A stretch of DNA of 37,504 nt from NCBI GenBank assembly GCA_021228405.1, contig JAJQRF010000018.1, positions 1-37,504 on the forward strand, in the 5' to 3' direction. Each line of letters starts with the position of its first letter. Position 1 is the first letter of the stretch. Source of the DNA: Pyrinomonadaceae bacterium. Its GTDB lineage: Bacteria; Acidobacteriota; Blastocatellia; Pyrinomonadales; Pyrinomonadaceae. Below the pieces are notes generated by a model that saw only the letters and a list, made by a program, of their open reading frames with translations, was not told the origin of the DNA and searched no databases. The translations under genes and the position numbers were made by a program. Of the stretch, positions 8,330-15,710 are shown one piece after another.

Positions 8330-9238
8330 TCAGGCTTCGGTTTTGTGAATCGAACGCATTCTCTGACGGGCTTTTTTGGCGCGGCGGATCGTGTTTCGTT
8401 TTTTCAGGCTGTTTTCCGCCCAATCGGAAACCTGTTTGATCGGATGCCATTCAAATTGTTCCTGCGGCGTAACTTCGCTCGATGCTTCCTGCAATTTCAG
8501 CGTTCCGATGCCGATTGCCAAAACTATGACGTTAAACAATAATCCCGCAAAAATCACCATCCAACCGGGCGCAAGCCCGACCTGTGCGCGGTTGATAAAT
8601 GTGTCAATGTCAGGCGCGGGTGACGGGTGAATATAAACTTTCAAAGCCCAGCTCAAAGCCAGCAAAATGAAAATCCACATATAGTTGGCGCGAAGCCGCC
8701 GTCCGATGGCTTCCCATTCGCTAATCGTAAAATGCGGGGTCAAAAGGTCGGTCGCAATGTGATCCGCCCATTCCTTATCGGGCGGAATCATTCGGTGCGA
8801 AAGCATCGGCGCAAAATAGCCGGTTTCTAAAATCCTGACGCGGTTCGCCCAAACTTCGTAATAACGATAGCGGCGGGCTTCCATAAAAAGAAAGATCGAA
8901 ACGAGAATCGAATTGATCGGAATCGCAAAATGCGGATTGTCGGGCGAACTGAAAACAAATGAAAGCGTTGCACCTGCCGTAATTACCGCCCAGTTCGTCG
9001 TCGCATCCAGACGGTTGCGCCAAACGTTCGACCGCTGAACTTCACCGCGATAAAAATGCACCATTGCCGTGTTAAATTCAGAGGGTGAAAGTTTTTGTGG
9101 GATGGTCGCGGGCGTGGCTTTCGGTTTCTCGTGACGGGCGCGCACTTCTTCGGCAAATTGCTGAAAAGATTGGGGAACACTTGTGATATGTATATCTTCG
9201 TCGGATGATTCTATCTCAAACCGATTTTCGTCTTTCAT
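8330..9238 (-). CDS. DUF2270 integral membrane protein
   Basis: 302 aa. After about 55 polar residues the conserved DUF2270 core begins (LSPSEFNTAMVHFYRGEVQR, NVWRNRLDATTNWAVI). Four hydrophobic segments are visible: near residues 84-100 (WAVITAGATLSFVFSS), 106-121 (AIPINSILVSIFLFME), 189-205 (YMWIFILLALSWALKVY) and 225-245 (GWMVIFAGLLFNVIVLAIGIG). The invariant-looking EARRYRYYEVWANRVRILE lies between TM2 and TM3. The C-terminal tail is basic. Role unknown. It is transcribed toward the zinc-ribbon gene with a 117-nt gap and is divergent from tadA. Confidence 0.88.
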   Translation of the reverse strand: MKDENRFEIESSDEDIHITSVPQSFQQFAEEVRARHEKPKATPATIPQKLSPSEFNTAMVHFYRGEVQRSNVWRNRLDATTNWAVITAGATLSFVFSSPDNPHFAIPINSILVSIFLFMEARRYRYYEVWANRVRILETGYFAPMLSHRMIPPDKEWADHIATDLLTPHFTISEWEAIGRRLRANYMWIFILLALSWALKVYIHPSPAPDIDTFINRAQVGLAPGWMVIFAGLLFNVIVLAIGIGTLKLQEASSEVTPQEQFEWHPIKQVSDWAENSLKKRNTIRRAKKARQRMRSIHKTEA

Positions 9239-9401
9239 AGTGCGTTCAGGAAGAGTATTTCTGCAAAAGCGAGCGGCTTACCTTTACAGAATATAGATTT
9301 TACACTTTATCTTTTTGGTTGCAAAGATTTTCGCGTTATATAGAATTAATTTTTGTTTTTCGACTCTGCAATTTATTCGTCTTTCGGCTAAAATTTTTTC
9401 C

Positions 9402-9899
9402 GTGACGAATGCAATCGATGAATTTTGGATGAACGAAGCGGTCAAAGCCGCCGTCGAAGCTGAAGAGATCGGCGAAGTTCCGATCGGTGCCTGTATCGTT
9501 TCGGAAACGGGCGAACTTCTCGCAAAAGCGGGAAACAGAACGATCATCGACACCGACCCGACCGCACACGCCGAAATTCTCGCACTCCGCGAAGCCGCAA
9601 AAGTCATTGGTAATTACCGGCTTGTCAACGCAACGGTCTATTCGACTGTCGAACCGTGCGCGATGTGCGCCGGAGCACTCGTTAACGCCCGCGTTAAACG
9701 GCTTGTTTACGGCACGAAAGACGAAAGATTCGGAGCGGTCGAAACGCTTTTCCGTATCTGCGACAGCGAACATTTAAATCATCGGATCGAGTTAATTACA
9801 GGCATTTTGGAAATAGAATGCCGGAGTTTGATGCAGAATTTTTTCAGAAAAAAGCGTGAAATTCAAAAATCGAAAAAGATAATTGCAAATCAGACTTGA
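9402..9899 (+). CDS. tadA: tRNA-specific adenosine deaminase
   Basis: Zinc-dependent enzyme that converts A34 of tRNA-Arg(ACG) to inosine. The deaminase signature is complete: His56-Ala-Glu58 in TAHAEILAL and Pro85-Cys86-x2-Cys89 in VEPCAMCAGALVNARVKRLVYG, plus the tRNA-contacting GNYRLVNATVYSTVEPC. I start at the GTG 9402 (VTNAIDEFWMNEAV), which matches usual TadA N-termini. The frame stays open upstream to 9315, but that extension is hydrophobic and atypical, and an ATG at 9429 is also possible. No good Shine-Dalgarno is seen before any of them. 165 aa, within the family range. The gene sits just upstream of two tRNA-Ser genes. Confidence 0.93.
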   Translation: MTNAIDEFWMNEAVKAAVEAEEIGEVPIGACIVSETGELLAKAGNRTIIDTDPTAHAEILALREAAKVIGNYRLVNATVYSTVEPCAMCAGALVNARVKRLVYGTKDERFGAVETLFRICDSEHLNHRIELITGILEIECRSLMQNFFRKKREIQKSKKIIANQT

Positions 9900-9936
9900 A
9901 ATTTTTCGTCATTCATAGTTAAACTTATTAATTCGC

Positions 9937-10028
<92 letters not shown>

Positions 10029-10105
10029 ATCAATTTCGGATATAAGAATTGCGGATTTTGGATTCAATCAAATCCGCTTTATCTTTGAAAAAAAATAAGC
10101 TTTCA

Positions 10106-10195
10106 GGAAAGGTGCAAGAGTGGTTGAATTGGCAGCATTGGAAATGCTGTGAGCCTTAACGGGTTCCGTGGGTTCGAATCCCACCCTTTCCGCCA
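10106..10195 (+). tRNA. tRNA-Ser (anticodon GGA)
   Basis: The acceptor stem GGAAAGG (10106-10112) pairs with CCTTTCC (10185-10191), then G and encoded CCA (10193-10195). The anticodon arm CAGCA-TTGGAAA-TGCTG gives GGA, reading UCC/UCU. It has a long class II variable arm and a standard T-arm. The body is nearly the same as tRNA-Ser(CGA) upstream, and the 3' flanks of the two genes are also alike. Confidence 0.95.
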
Positions 10196-10199
10196 GTTC

Positions 10200-10269
10200 G
10201 ATTTCGGATGTCGGATTGCGGATTGTGGATTCATAAAAATCCCAAATTCCAAATCCTAAATCCCAAATC
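10200..10269. repeat. Heptamer-repeat hairpin between tRNA-Ser and SRP RNA
   Basis: Left arm: degenerate 7-bp units CGGATGT CGGATTG CGGATTG TGGATTC (about 10205-10232). Right arm: AAATCCC AAATTCC AAATCCT AAATCCC (about 10237-10264). The arms are roughly complementary around an ATAA loop, forming an imperfect hairpin with 7-bp period. It lies directly upstream of the SRP RNA. Confidence 0.6.
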
Positions 10270-10276
10270 AAAATAT

Positions 10277-10379
10277 GGCTTCAGGCTCCGCACAAGGTTT
10301 GAGTTGTGAACTCCGCTAGGCGAGGAATCGAGCAACGGTAACAATTTCAGCTTGTGTTGCGGTTAAGTCTGAAGCCTCC
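10277..10379 (+). ncRNA. ffs: Small bacterial signal recognition particle RNA (4.5S-type)
   Basis: The terminal stem GGCTTCAGG (10277-10285) pairs with TCTGAAGCC (10368-10376), allowing a wobble. The conserved Ffh-binding helix 8 is present: GTGAACTCCGCTAGG, a GGAA tetraloop (10324-10327) closed by CGA/TCG, then GAGCAACGGTAAC, and the 3' side TGTTGCGGTT. This is the standard small SRP RNA that targets ribosomes making membrane and exported proteins. It lies just upstream of dnaX, a common arrangement in bacteria. Exact 5' and 3' ends are estimates. Confidence 0.9.
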
Positions 10380-10471
10380 AATTTTTTAAATTGCAAAAGT
10401 GAATTCTGAATAGACAGTCAGATTTAAGTTGACTAAACTATTCACGATTCACTTTTTTTCATTTATCGCAG

Positions 10472-12397
10472 ATGTCTTATCAGGTTATAGCAAGAAAATG
10501 GCGACCGCAGACTTTTGAAGAAGTAACGGGTCAGGAAGCGATCACGCAAACTTTGCGTAACGCGCTCGAACACGACCGTCTGCACCACGCTTATCTTTTT
10601 TCGGGCGCGCGCGGTGTCGGGAAAACGACGACCGCACGGCTTCTTGCAAAGGCTCTAAATTGTCATAAAACTCAAACTCCGAATCCGCAACCGTGTTCTT
10701 TCAACGACGAAAACGCTTGCGCTTCGTGCAGAGAAATTTCGGAAAGCCGTTCGATCGACGTTTTGGAATTCGACGCGGCTTCGCACACAAAAGTTGAAGA
10801 AATCCGCGACATAATTCTGGAAAGCATCAACATTTCCCCGGCGCGCGACCGTTATAAAATCTTCATCATCGACGAAGTTCATATGCTTTCGACTTCGTCT
10901 TTTAACGCGCTTTTGAAAACTTTGGAAGAACCGCCGCCGAATGTCGAATTCATTATGGCGACGACCGAGCTTCACAAAGTTCCCGACACGATCCTTTCGC
11001 GCTGTCAGGAATTCGAGTTTCGCACGATCGCCGTTCACAAGATTTTTGAACGGTTGAAACTCATTGCCGAAGCCGAAAACGTCAATATTTCCGACGAAGC
11101 ATTAAAGGAAATTGCCCGTTCGGGCGAAGGTTCGATGCGCGACGCGCAATCGAATTTCGATCAGGTCATCAGCTTTTCGGGCGAGCGCATCGAAGTCAAA
11201 GACGTGACGACCGCGTTGGGCTTGGCAAGCGCGGAAATGCTCACACGCATTTCGACGGCAATTGCCGAAAACCGACCGAAGGAAGCTTTAAGGGTCGTTG
11301 ACGAACTCATTTCACGCGGGCAGGATTTGCGAAATTTCTCGCGTGATCTGCTTTCATTTTTTCGCGATCTGCTCGTTTTCAAAATGGCTGGCGATGCGGA
11401 AAATTTATTAGATACCGCGATTCTTAGCCGCGAAGAAATGCAGACACACGCGGCGATGTTTTCGGAATCCGATTTGATTCGTTTCTTCAATTCGTTGAGC
11501 GAAACCGAAACGAAATTAAAGGAAGCGACGCAAACGCGCTATGTTTTGGAGATCGGTCTGGTGAAGTTGATCGAGATGCGCCGTGTTGCGCCGATCGAAA
11601 AATTGCTCGAAAGAATCGCTAAACTCGAAATCGCGCTGTCAAACGGTAATTTCCAAGCAAATCCTGTCCAGGCAACAACTCCGACGCAGGAAAAAAAAAC
11701 TCTGAATCCTGAGATCAAGCCGAGAAATTATAATTTTTCAGGCGACGATGTTCCCTTTCCCGTCAGCGAAAGTCCGAATGTCAGTTTTCAGCCGGGTAGC
11801 AATGCAAAAATCGAAAATATTGCCGTAATTGAAACGGTCGAAAAAGTCGGGATCGTTGAAAAGAACGTAAAAAAGATGGAAAATCCCGTTTTTGAAGAAC
11901 CGCCGTTCGACGATTTTCCAGAACCGACATTTTCCAATACGGAAATATTTTCACAGAATAAACCGATCATTTCAGAGGATTTTTTGAGTTCGGTCAAATT
12001 CAAGCTTCCGGCGATCTCGTCCGAAGAACTCGAACATTTCGACGACAATAAACTCGACGATGCCTTTGAAAACAAACTCGAACGGCTCGGCGATAATCTT
12101 TTCCCGTTCAAAGATGCCGAAAAACTGGCGCAAACGCTCATCGGCGGAGTTCTTTCGCAAAACGGAAACGTTTTTGAAACCGCGAACGGAAACGGAACGG
12201 CGGCGGCACCCGCGAAAGCGAAACCTATCTTTGAAATTCCCGATTTCGACACTGATGACGCGGAAATCGAGCTTCCCGTTCTTTCCGAAAACCCAACTCA
12301 GGAAGAGCTTCTTGCCTACGCCAAAGCGCATCCTTTGGTCAGAAAAACGCTCAGAACTTTTCGCGGGAAGATCATCGAAGTAAAAAAACTGGATTAA
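10472..12397 (+). CDS. dnaX: DNA polymerase III subunits gamma/tau
   Basis: 641 aa clamp-loader ATPase of the replisome. The N-terminus MSYQVIARKWRPQTFEEVTGQ is diagnostic. Walker A GARGVGKTT is at 45-53. The zinc module uses Cys64, Cys75, Cys83 and Cys86. Walker B FIIDEVHMLS lies at 131-140, sensor 1 IMATTE at 161-166, and the SRC motif TILSRCQEFEF has the arginine finger near 177. Domain III follows to about residue 375. The C-terminal 250 residues are acidic, Pro/Phe-rich and poorly conserved, as expected for a tau-type extension. The last 35 residues (TQEELLAYAKAHPLVRKTLRTFRGKIIEVKKL) look like a folded end. No clear programmed frameshift heptamer was identified. It sits downstream of the SRP RNA gene; the usual ybaB-recR partners do not follow. 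Confidence 0.96.
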   Translation: MSYQVIARKWRPQTFEEVTGQEAITQTLRNALEHDRLHHAYLFSGARGVGKTTTARLLAKALNCHKTQTPNPQPCSFNDENACASCREISESRSIDVLEFDAASHTKVEEIRDIILESINISPARDRYKIFIIDEVHMLSTSSFNALLKTLEEPPPNVEFIMATTELHKVPDTILSRCQEFEFRTIAVHKIFERLKLIAEAENVNISDEALKEIARSGEGSMRDAQSNFDQVISFSGERIEVKDVTTALGLASAEMLTRISTAIAENRPKEALRVVDELISRGQDLRNFSRDLLSFFRDLLVFKMAGDAENLLDTAILSREEMQTHAAMFSESDLIRFFNSLSETETKLKEATQTRYVLEIGLVKLIEMRRVAPIEKLLERIAKLEIALSNGNFQANPVQATTPTQEKKTLNPEIKPRNYNFSGDDVPFPVSESPNVSFQPGSNAKIENIAVIETVEKVGIVEKNVKKMENPVFEEPPFDDFPEPTFSNTEIFSQNKPIISEDFLSSVKFKLPAISSEELEHFDDNKLDDAFENKLERLGDNLFPFKDAEKLAQTLIGGVLSQNGNVFETANGNGTAAAPAKAKPIFEIPDFDTDDAEIELPVLSENPTQEELLAYAKAHPLVRKTLRTFRGKIIEVKKLD

Positions 12398-12464
12398 TGG
12401 AAAAACTTTTTTGGAACAAAATCCGATTCGTTTCGTTATTAATTTGCGGAGGTAATTTTAACTG

Positions 12465-12674
12465 ATGCGAGAACCTTGGATAGCAGGAATTTTGAGTTTT
12501 TTCATACCCGGATTGGGACAGATTTATAACGGACGAGTGATCGTCGGAATAATTTGGCTGGTTTTGACAGGTTTTTCATGGATCGGATCCGCCGGAACGC
12601 TCGGCTGGATAGTTCATCTGATAGCGGCTTGGTGCGCCTATAGCTACGCAAAGGATAACCCGATCAGAAGTTAG
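12465..12674 (+). CDS. Small membrane protein with PGLGQIYNG motif (TM2-like)
   Basis: 69 aa, two hydrophobic segments (about 7-28 and 30-60). The signature FFIPGLGQIYNGR at the start of the first hydrophobic stretch is the hallmark of small TM2/DUF5683-like proteins whose function is not established. A strong Shine-Dalgarno GGAGG (about 12450) sits about 10 nt before the ATG. The short length is normal for the family. An intrinsic terminator follows at 12701, so it appears to close the dnaX transcription unit or form its own. Confidence 0.8.
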   Translation: MREPWIAGILSFFIPGLGQIYNGRVIVGIIWLVLTGFSWIGSAGTLGWIVHLIAAWCAYSYAKDNPIRS

Positions 12675-12700
12675 AGTTTCTTCATGCAATCCTCCTTGAT

Positions 12701-12732
12701 GCCCGATGTTTGCCGACATCGGGCTTTTTTTT
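12701..12732 (+). terminator. Strong rho-independent terminator
   Basis: Perfect 9-bp stem GCCCGATGT (12701-12709) / ACATCGGGC (12716-12724), 6-nt loop, then eight T residues. It ends the transcript carrying the small membrane protein gene, and possibly dnaX, before psd. Confidence 0.93.
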
Positions 12733-12769
12733 ATTTTCCAAACGCAAGATTTTCGAGTAAGATAAAAGG

Positions 12770-12797
12770 CAGATGTCAGATGCCGGATGTTAGATGG
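12770..12797 (+). repeat. Short heptamer tandem repeat before psd
   Basis: Four degenerate 7-bp units in a row: CAGATGT CAGATGC CGGATGT TAGATGG (12770-12797). Same period as the repeats at 10200-10269 and 29661-29723. Confidence 0.55.
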
Positions 12798-12841
12798 GCG
12801 ATTTTATCAGCGTCTCTCACGAGTTTTCTGCGTCTTTTTTT

Positions 12842-13465
12842 ATGGTTAAAGAAGGAATTCCATTCGTAGTCGGGTGTCTACTGCTTGCGGCGATCTGTTT
12901 ACTGCTTTTTCTGACGTTCGGCAGTTTCGTATTTATCGGCGGAATCGTTTTATTTGTTTTGCTCGCCGTGTTTATGGCGTATTTTTTCCGCGATCCGCAA
13001 CGCACCGTTCCGAATGAAGCCGATGCCGTGATTTCCGCCGCCGACGGCAGAGTAACACGCGTCGAAGACCGCGAAAACGGGAAATTCGTGAGCGTTTTTC
13101 TTTCGCCGCTCGACGTTCATATCAATCGTGCACCGATTTCGGGAAAGATCGTCAAGGTCGATTACATAAAGGGCAAGAAAAATCCGGCAACGAGCGACGA
13201 AGCGAGCTTGATAAACGAAAGAAACGCGCTCACCATCGAAGGCGAAAAGATGACGGTGATCGTGACGCAGATCGCGGGAATCGTGGCGCGGCGTATCGTT
13301 TGCTGGAGCAAGCTCGGCGATAAATTAGCGGTCGGCGATAAATTCGGATTGATCAAATTCAGTTCGCGCACCGATCTTTTGATACCGAAAAACGTTGAAG
13401 TCCTGGTCAAGGTCGGCGACCGTGTGGTTGGCGGCGAAACCGTTATTGCAAGATTAAAAAGTTAA
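12842..13465 (+). CDS. psd: Phosphatidylserine decarboxylase, short (Psd-A) type
   Basis: 207 aa from the ATG at 12842 (MVKEGIPFVVG, the usual short-type N-terminus). The frame is open to an ATG at 12794 in a heptamer repeat, which I judge not to be the start. It makes phosphatidylethanolamine from phosphatidylserine at the inner membrane. Two TM segments are visible (7-26 and 28-48), then YFFRDPQRTVP, SAADGRVTRVE (Asp68) and LSPLDVHINRAPISG (His93). The self-cleavage region is IKFSSRTDLLIP. The family normally has Gly-Ser at the cleavage point; here residues 174-175 are Ser-Ser. Everything else looks intact. pssA, the enzyme for the preceding step, follows by about 100 nt. Confidence 0.92.
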   Translation: MVKEGIPFVVGCLLLAAICLLLFLTFGSFVFIGGIVLFVLLAVFMAYFFRDPQRTVPNEADAVISAADGRVTRVEDRENGKFVSVFLSPLDVHINRAPISGKIVKVDYIKGKKNPATSDEASLINERNALTIEGEKMTVIVTQIAGIVARRIVCWSKLGDKLAVGDKFGLIKFSSRTDLLIPKNVEVLVKVGDRVVGGETVIARLKS

Positions 13466-13563
13466 GTTTTAGAAAATCGAATTTCAAATTTGCGGATTGG
13501 AAATGTATAATTTCCAAACTTAAAGGTCTGTGACTTTTAATCCCCTATTTTATTCAATTAATT

Positions 13564-14418
13564 ATGGAAACCGAAGATAACAAACCGCCTCATAAAGGCT
13601 TAAAAAAAGGTCTTTACCTGATTCCGACCGCTTTTACGGCGGCGAATGTCGGAATGGGTTTTCTGGCTGTTTTGTATTCGATTCGCGGTTTTCACACGGT
13701 TTATTCAAATCCCGATACATCGGCTTACTACTTTAATTTTGCGGGAATTGCGATCGGTCTGGCGATTCTTTTCGACACTTTGGACGGGCGCGTGGCGCGG
13801 ATGACGCGGACGGCGACCGAGATCGGCGTGCAGTTCGATTCTTTGGCGGACGTTTTGACATTCGGCATCGCGCCGATCGCCTTGATCTACAGTTGGGCGA
13901 TCGCGCCGACGTTTAACGAACAAAGTCCGGCGTATGCGTTCGGCGTGTTTTTGCTTTTTATGTATCTGATGTGCGGCGCGTTTCGTCTGGCGCGGTTCAA
14001 TCTGCAAGCGACGCGACCGCGCGTTCTGATCGAAGGCACGCCGAAGGTCGATAAAAAGAATTTTGTCGGACTGCCGATTCCGCCCGCCGCCGGATTGATG
14101 GCTTCGATCGTTCATTTCGCGCCGAAACCGCTCAATGCCTACGGCGAAATGGGTTCGTTTTACGCATATCTGATGATGATTTTACTGGCGGTTCTCGGGG
14201 TTTTGATGGTCAGTACGATCAAATATTCGAGCTTCAAATCGAAAGGCACGGGCAGACGAAATCTTTATCTTATCCTGCTGATCGCCGCCGTCGGAATGCT
14301 GATCTGGCTTTACTCGAAGTATATGCTCATCATTCTTTCGATTCTCTACGTTTCGCACGGCATCGTCTGGCAATTGTTCAGTATGCTCCGTCCGCGCAAA
14401 GCCGAAGCGGAAGCATAA
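13564..14418 (+). CDS. pssA: CDP-diacylglycerol-serine O-phosphatidyltransferase
   Basis: 284 aa integral membrane enzyme that makes phosphatidylserine from CDP-diacylglycerol and serine. The CDP-alcohol phosphatidyltransferase signature is complete: Asp71-x2-Asp74-Gly-x2-Ala78-Arg79-x8-Gly88-x3-Asp92-x3-Asp96, within DTLDGRVARM and QFDSLAD. About eight hydrophobic segments are visible. The N-terminus LIPTAFTAANVGMGFLAV is typical of the PssA type 2 subclass. It is directly downstream of psd, so the two steps of phosphatidylethanolamine synthesis are linked. A palindromic element follows at 14427-14503. Confidence 0.94.
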   Translation: METEDNKPPHKGLKKGLYLIPTAFTAANVGMGFLAVLYSIRGFHTVYSNPDTSAYYFNFAGIAIGLAILFDTLDGRVARMTRTATEIGVQFDSLADVLTFGIAPIALIYSWAIAPTFNEQSPAYAFGVFLLFMYLMCGAFRLARFNLQATRPRVLIEGTPKVDKKNFVGLPIPPAAGLMASIVHFAPKPLNAYGEMGSFYAYLMMILLAVLGVLMVSTIKYSSFKSKGTGRRNLYLILLIAAVGMLIWLYSKYMLIILSILYVSHGIVWQLFSMLRPRKAEAEA

Positions 14419-14426
14419 GATTTTCA

Positions 14427-14503
14427 GCCTGCGAAATGAACGGAAGAAACGAAAATAAGAAAAATAGAAAAACCTTTTCGTGTTTTTCGTGTATTTCGTA
14501 GGC
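14427..14503. repeat. Palindromic intergenic element, second copy
   Basis: GCCTGCGAAAT (14427-14437) and ATTTCGTAGGC (14493-14503) are inverted copies (one G/T wobble). Inside, purine-rich GAAGAAACGAAAATAAG faces pyrimidine-rich TTTTCGTGTTTTTCGTG. Layout, length (~77 bp) and the ACGAAAATA core are like 6083-6154. It again fills the space between convergent stop codons (14418 and 14515). Confidence 0.7.
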
Positions 14504-14514
14504 AAATTCTTTTT

Positions 14515-14985
14515 TCAAGGCATAATCTTCGCGCTTTCCGCTTTTGTCCAGTCGCAGAGGGTTTTAATATCTTCGTCGCTCATTTTCGCGTCGCCGTGAA
14601 TCCACAGATAAGACGGCAGAGGCATTTCCCTTGCTTCGATCTGTTCGCAGATTTCGTCCAATTTACGTTTTTTGCGGCGCGGTTCGTAGGTGTTCCAGAC
14701 GGAAAAATTCAATTCGTGTCTGCCTTCGTCGATGTGATCCTTCAAAAACCACGCCGACGGCTGAACTTTTGAATACCACGGATATTTCGTTTCGTTTGAA
14801 TGACAATCCGCACACGAACGATGCAAAATCTGCTTCACATTTTCGGGAAGCTGTGTCGAATTTTCGAGCGTGTCCGCCGCATTAACGGGCGGATTCGTAA
14901 AATCGGGACGAATAAACTGAATCACGACAAAACCGATAAGCAGAACGAGCGCGACTATTTTCAGTATCTTTTTTAACATTTGCAC
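14515..14985 (-). CDS. Membrane-anchored haem-binding domain protein (mono-haem cytochrome-like)
   Basis: 156 aa. A single N-terminal TM anchor (residues 5-25) is followed by a periplasmic domain with one c-type haem motif CADCH (Cys58, Cys61, His62) in LHRSCADCHSNETKYPWYSKVQP. That context (haem motif, then YPWYS, then LKDHIDEGR and EMPLPSYLWIHGDAKMS) fits the Pfam haem-binding domain PF14376. Met within EMPLPSY could be the distal ligand. An ATG at 14979 is an alternative start. The electron-transfer partner is unknown. The gene is isolated and divergent from yraN. Confidence 0.88.
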   Translation of the reverse strand: MQMLKKILKIVALVLLIGFVVIQFIRPDFTNPPVNAADTLENSTQLPENVKQILHRSCADCHSNETKYPWYSKVQPSAWFLKDHIDEGRHELNFSVWNTYEPRRKKRKLDEICEQIEAREMPLPSYLWIHGDAKMSDEDIKTLCDWTKAESAKIMP

Positions 14986-15137
14986 AAATCTTAATTAATT
15001 TTTCCGCATTTCGCAATTTTTCTTCGTCAACGCCTCTTTCGGTTTTGTCCGAAATGATATTGGAAAACCGCGAACAATGGAATAAACTGTTCAAGACAAA
15101 CCACGAGATAAATATTTGAATCTTTTCGACCCGGAAA

Positions 15138-15614
15138 ATGTCTGAAACTTCGCTGTTAAATTTTCGATCTGAAAAATTTGCCGACAATTCGACAGGTTTT
15201 GTCGGCGAATACGGGGAAAGTCTTGCCGTCGAATTTCTGAAAAGCAACGGTTACAGGATAATTCTGGCAAATTTCAAAATTCCCATCGGGCGAAACATTC
15301 GCGGAGCACAGGTTTCGGGTGAAATCGACATCGTTGCGCTCGATCAAAACGTTGTTTGCTTTGTCGAGGTGAAAACGCGCACATCGGACGAGTTCGCTTC
15401 CCCGCTTTCCGCCGTCGATCTGCGGAAACAAAGACAGATCACGCGCACCGCGCGCATCTACCGCAAAGTTTTCAATCTGCATAAATATCCGTTTCGCTAC
15501 GATGTCGTCGGGATCGTTCTGGGCACGGGCGAAAATCCGCAGATCGCGCTTTATAAAAACTTTTGGAACGAATCAAAGTTCAGGAAGAAGGTTTGGAACG
15601 ACGAGCGGTGGTGA
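15138..15614 (+). CDS. YraN family (UPF0102) nuclease-like protein
   Basis: 158 aa. The fold motifs of this restriction-endonuclease-like family are visible: GEYGESLAVEFLKSNGYRIILANF (Glu in GExxA, about 22-45), GEIDIVALDQNVVCFVEVKTRTS (the D...E-V-K active-site pattern, about 60-82) and AVDLRKQRQITRTARIYRK. The family is nearly universal; proposed roles in DNA processing are not firmly established. A small insertion, IGRNIRGAQVS, lies between the first strand and the GEID motif. About 97 nt separate it from the peptidase gene downstream. Confidence 0.9.
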   Translation: MSETSLLNFRSEKFADNSTGFVGEYGESLAVEFLKSNGYRIILANFKIPIGRNIRGAQVSGEIDIVALDQNVVCFVEVKTRTSDEFASPLSAVDLRKQRQITRTARIYRKVFNLHKYPFRYDVVGIVLGTGENPQIALYKNFWNESKFRKKVWNDERW

Positions 15615-15710
15615 TTTGTGCGGAACAATCCGCTAAAATAAACCGTAAGAAATCCACGAGAGCATTCGTAAAAGATAATTTAGAAAGACAATTTAAGGAA
15701 AAAACAGATT

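Noticed and set aside
9315-9401. Upstream extension of tadA
   Set aside because: The extra 29 residues are hydrophobic/aromatic and unlike TadA N-termini; probably non-coding leader.
10068-10271. 67-aa minus-strand reading frame (MIWDLGFGIWDF..., ERVGFEPTEPVKAHS...)
   Set aside because: It is antisense to tRNA-Ser(GGA) and the heptamer hairpin. The ERVGFEPTEPVK-type peptide is a familiar false translation of tRNA-Ser genes, and the WDLGFGIWDF part is the heptamer repeat.
12794-12841. Upstream ATG extension of psd
   Set aside because: The added 16 residues overlap the heptamer repeat, and short-type Psd proteins begin as at 12842.
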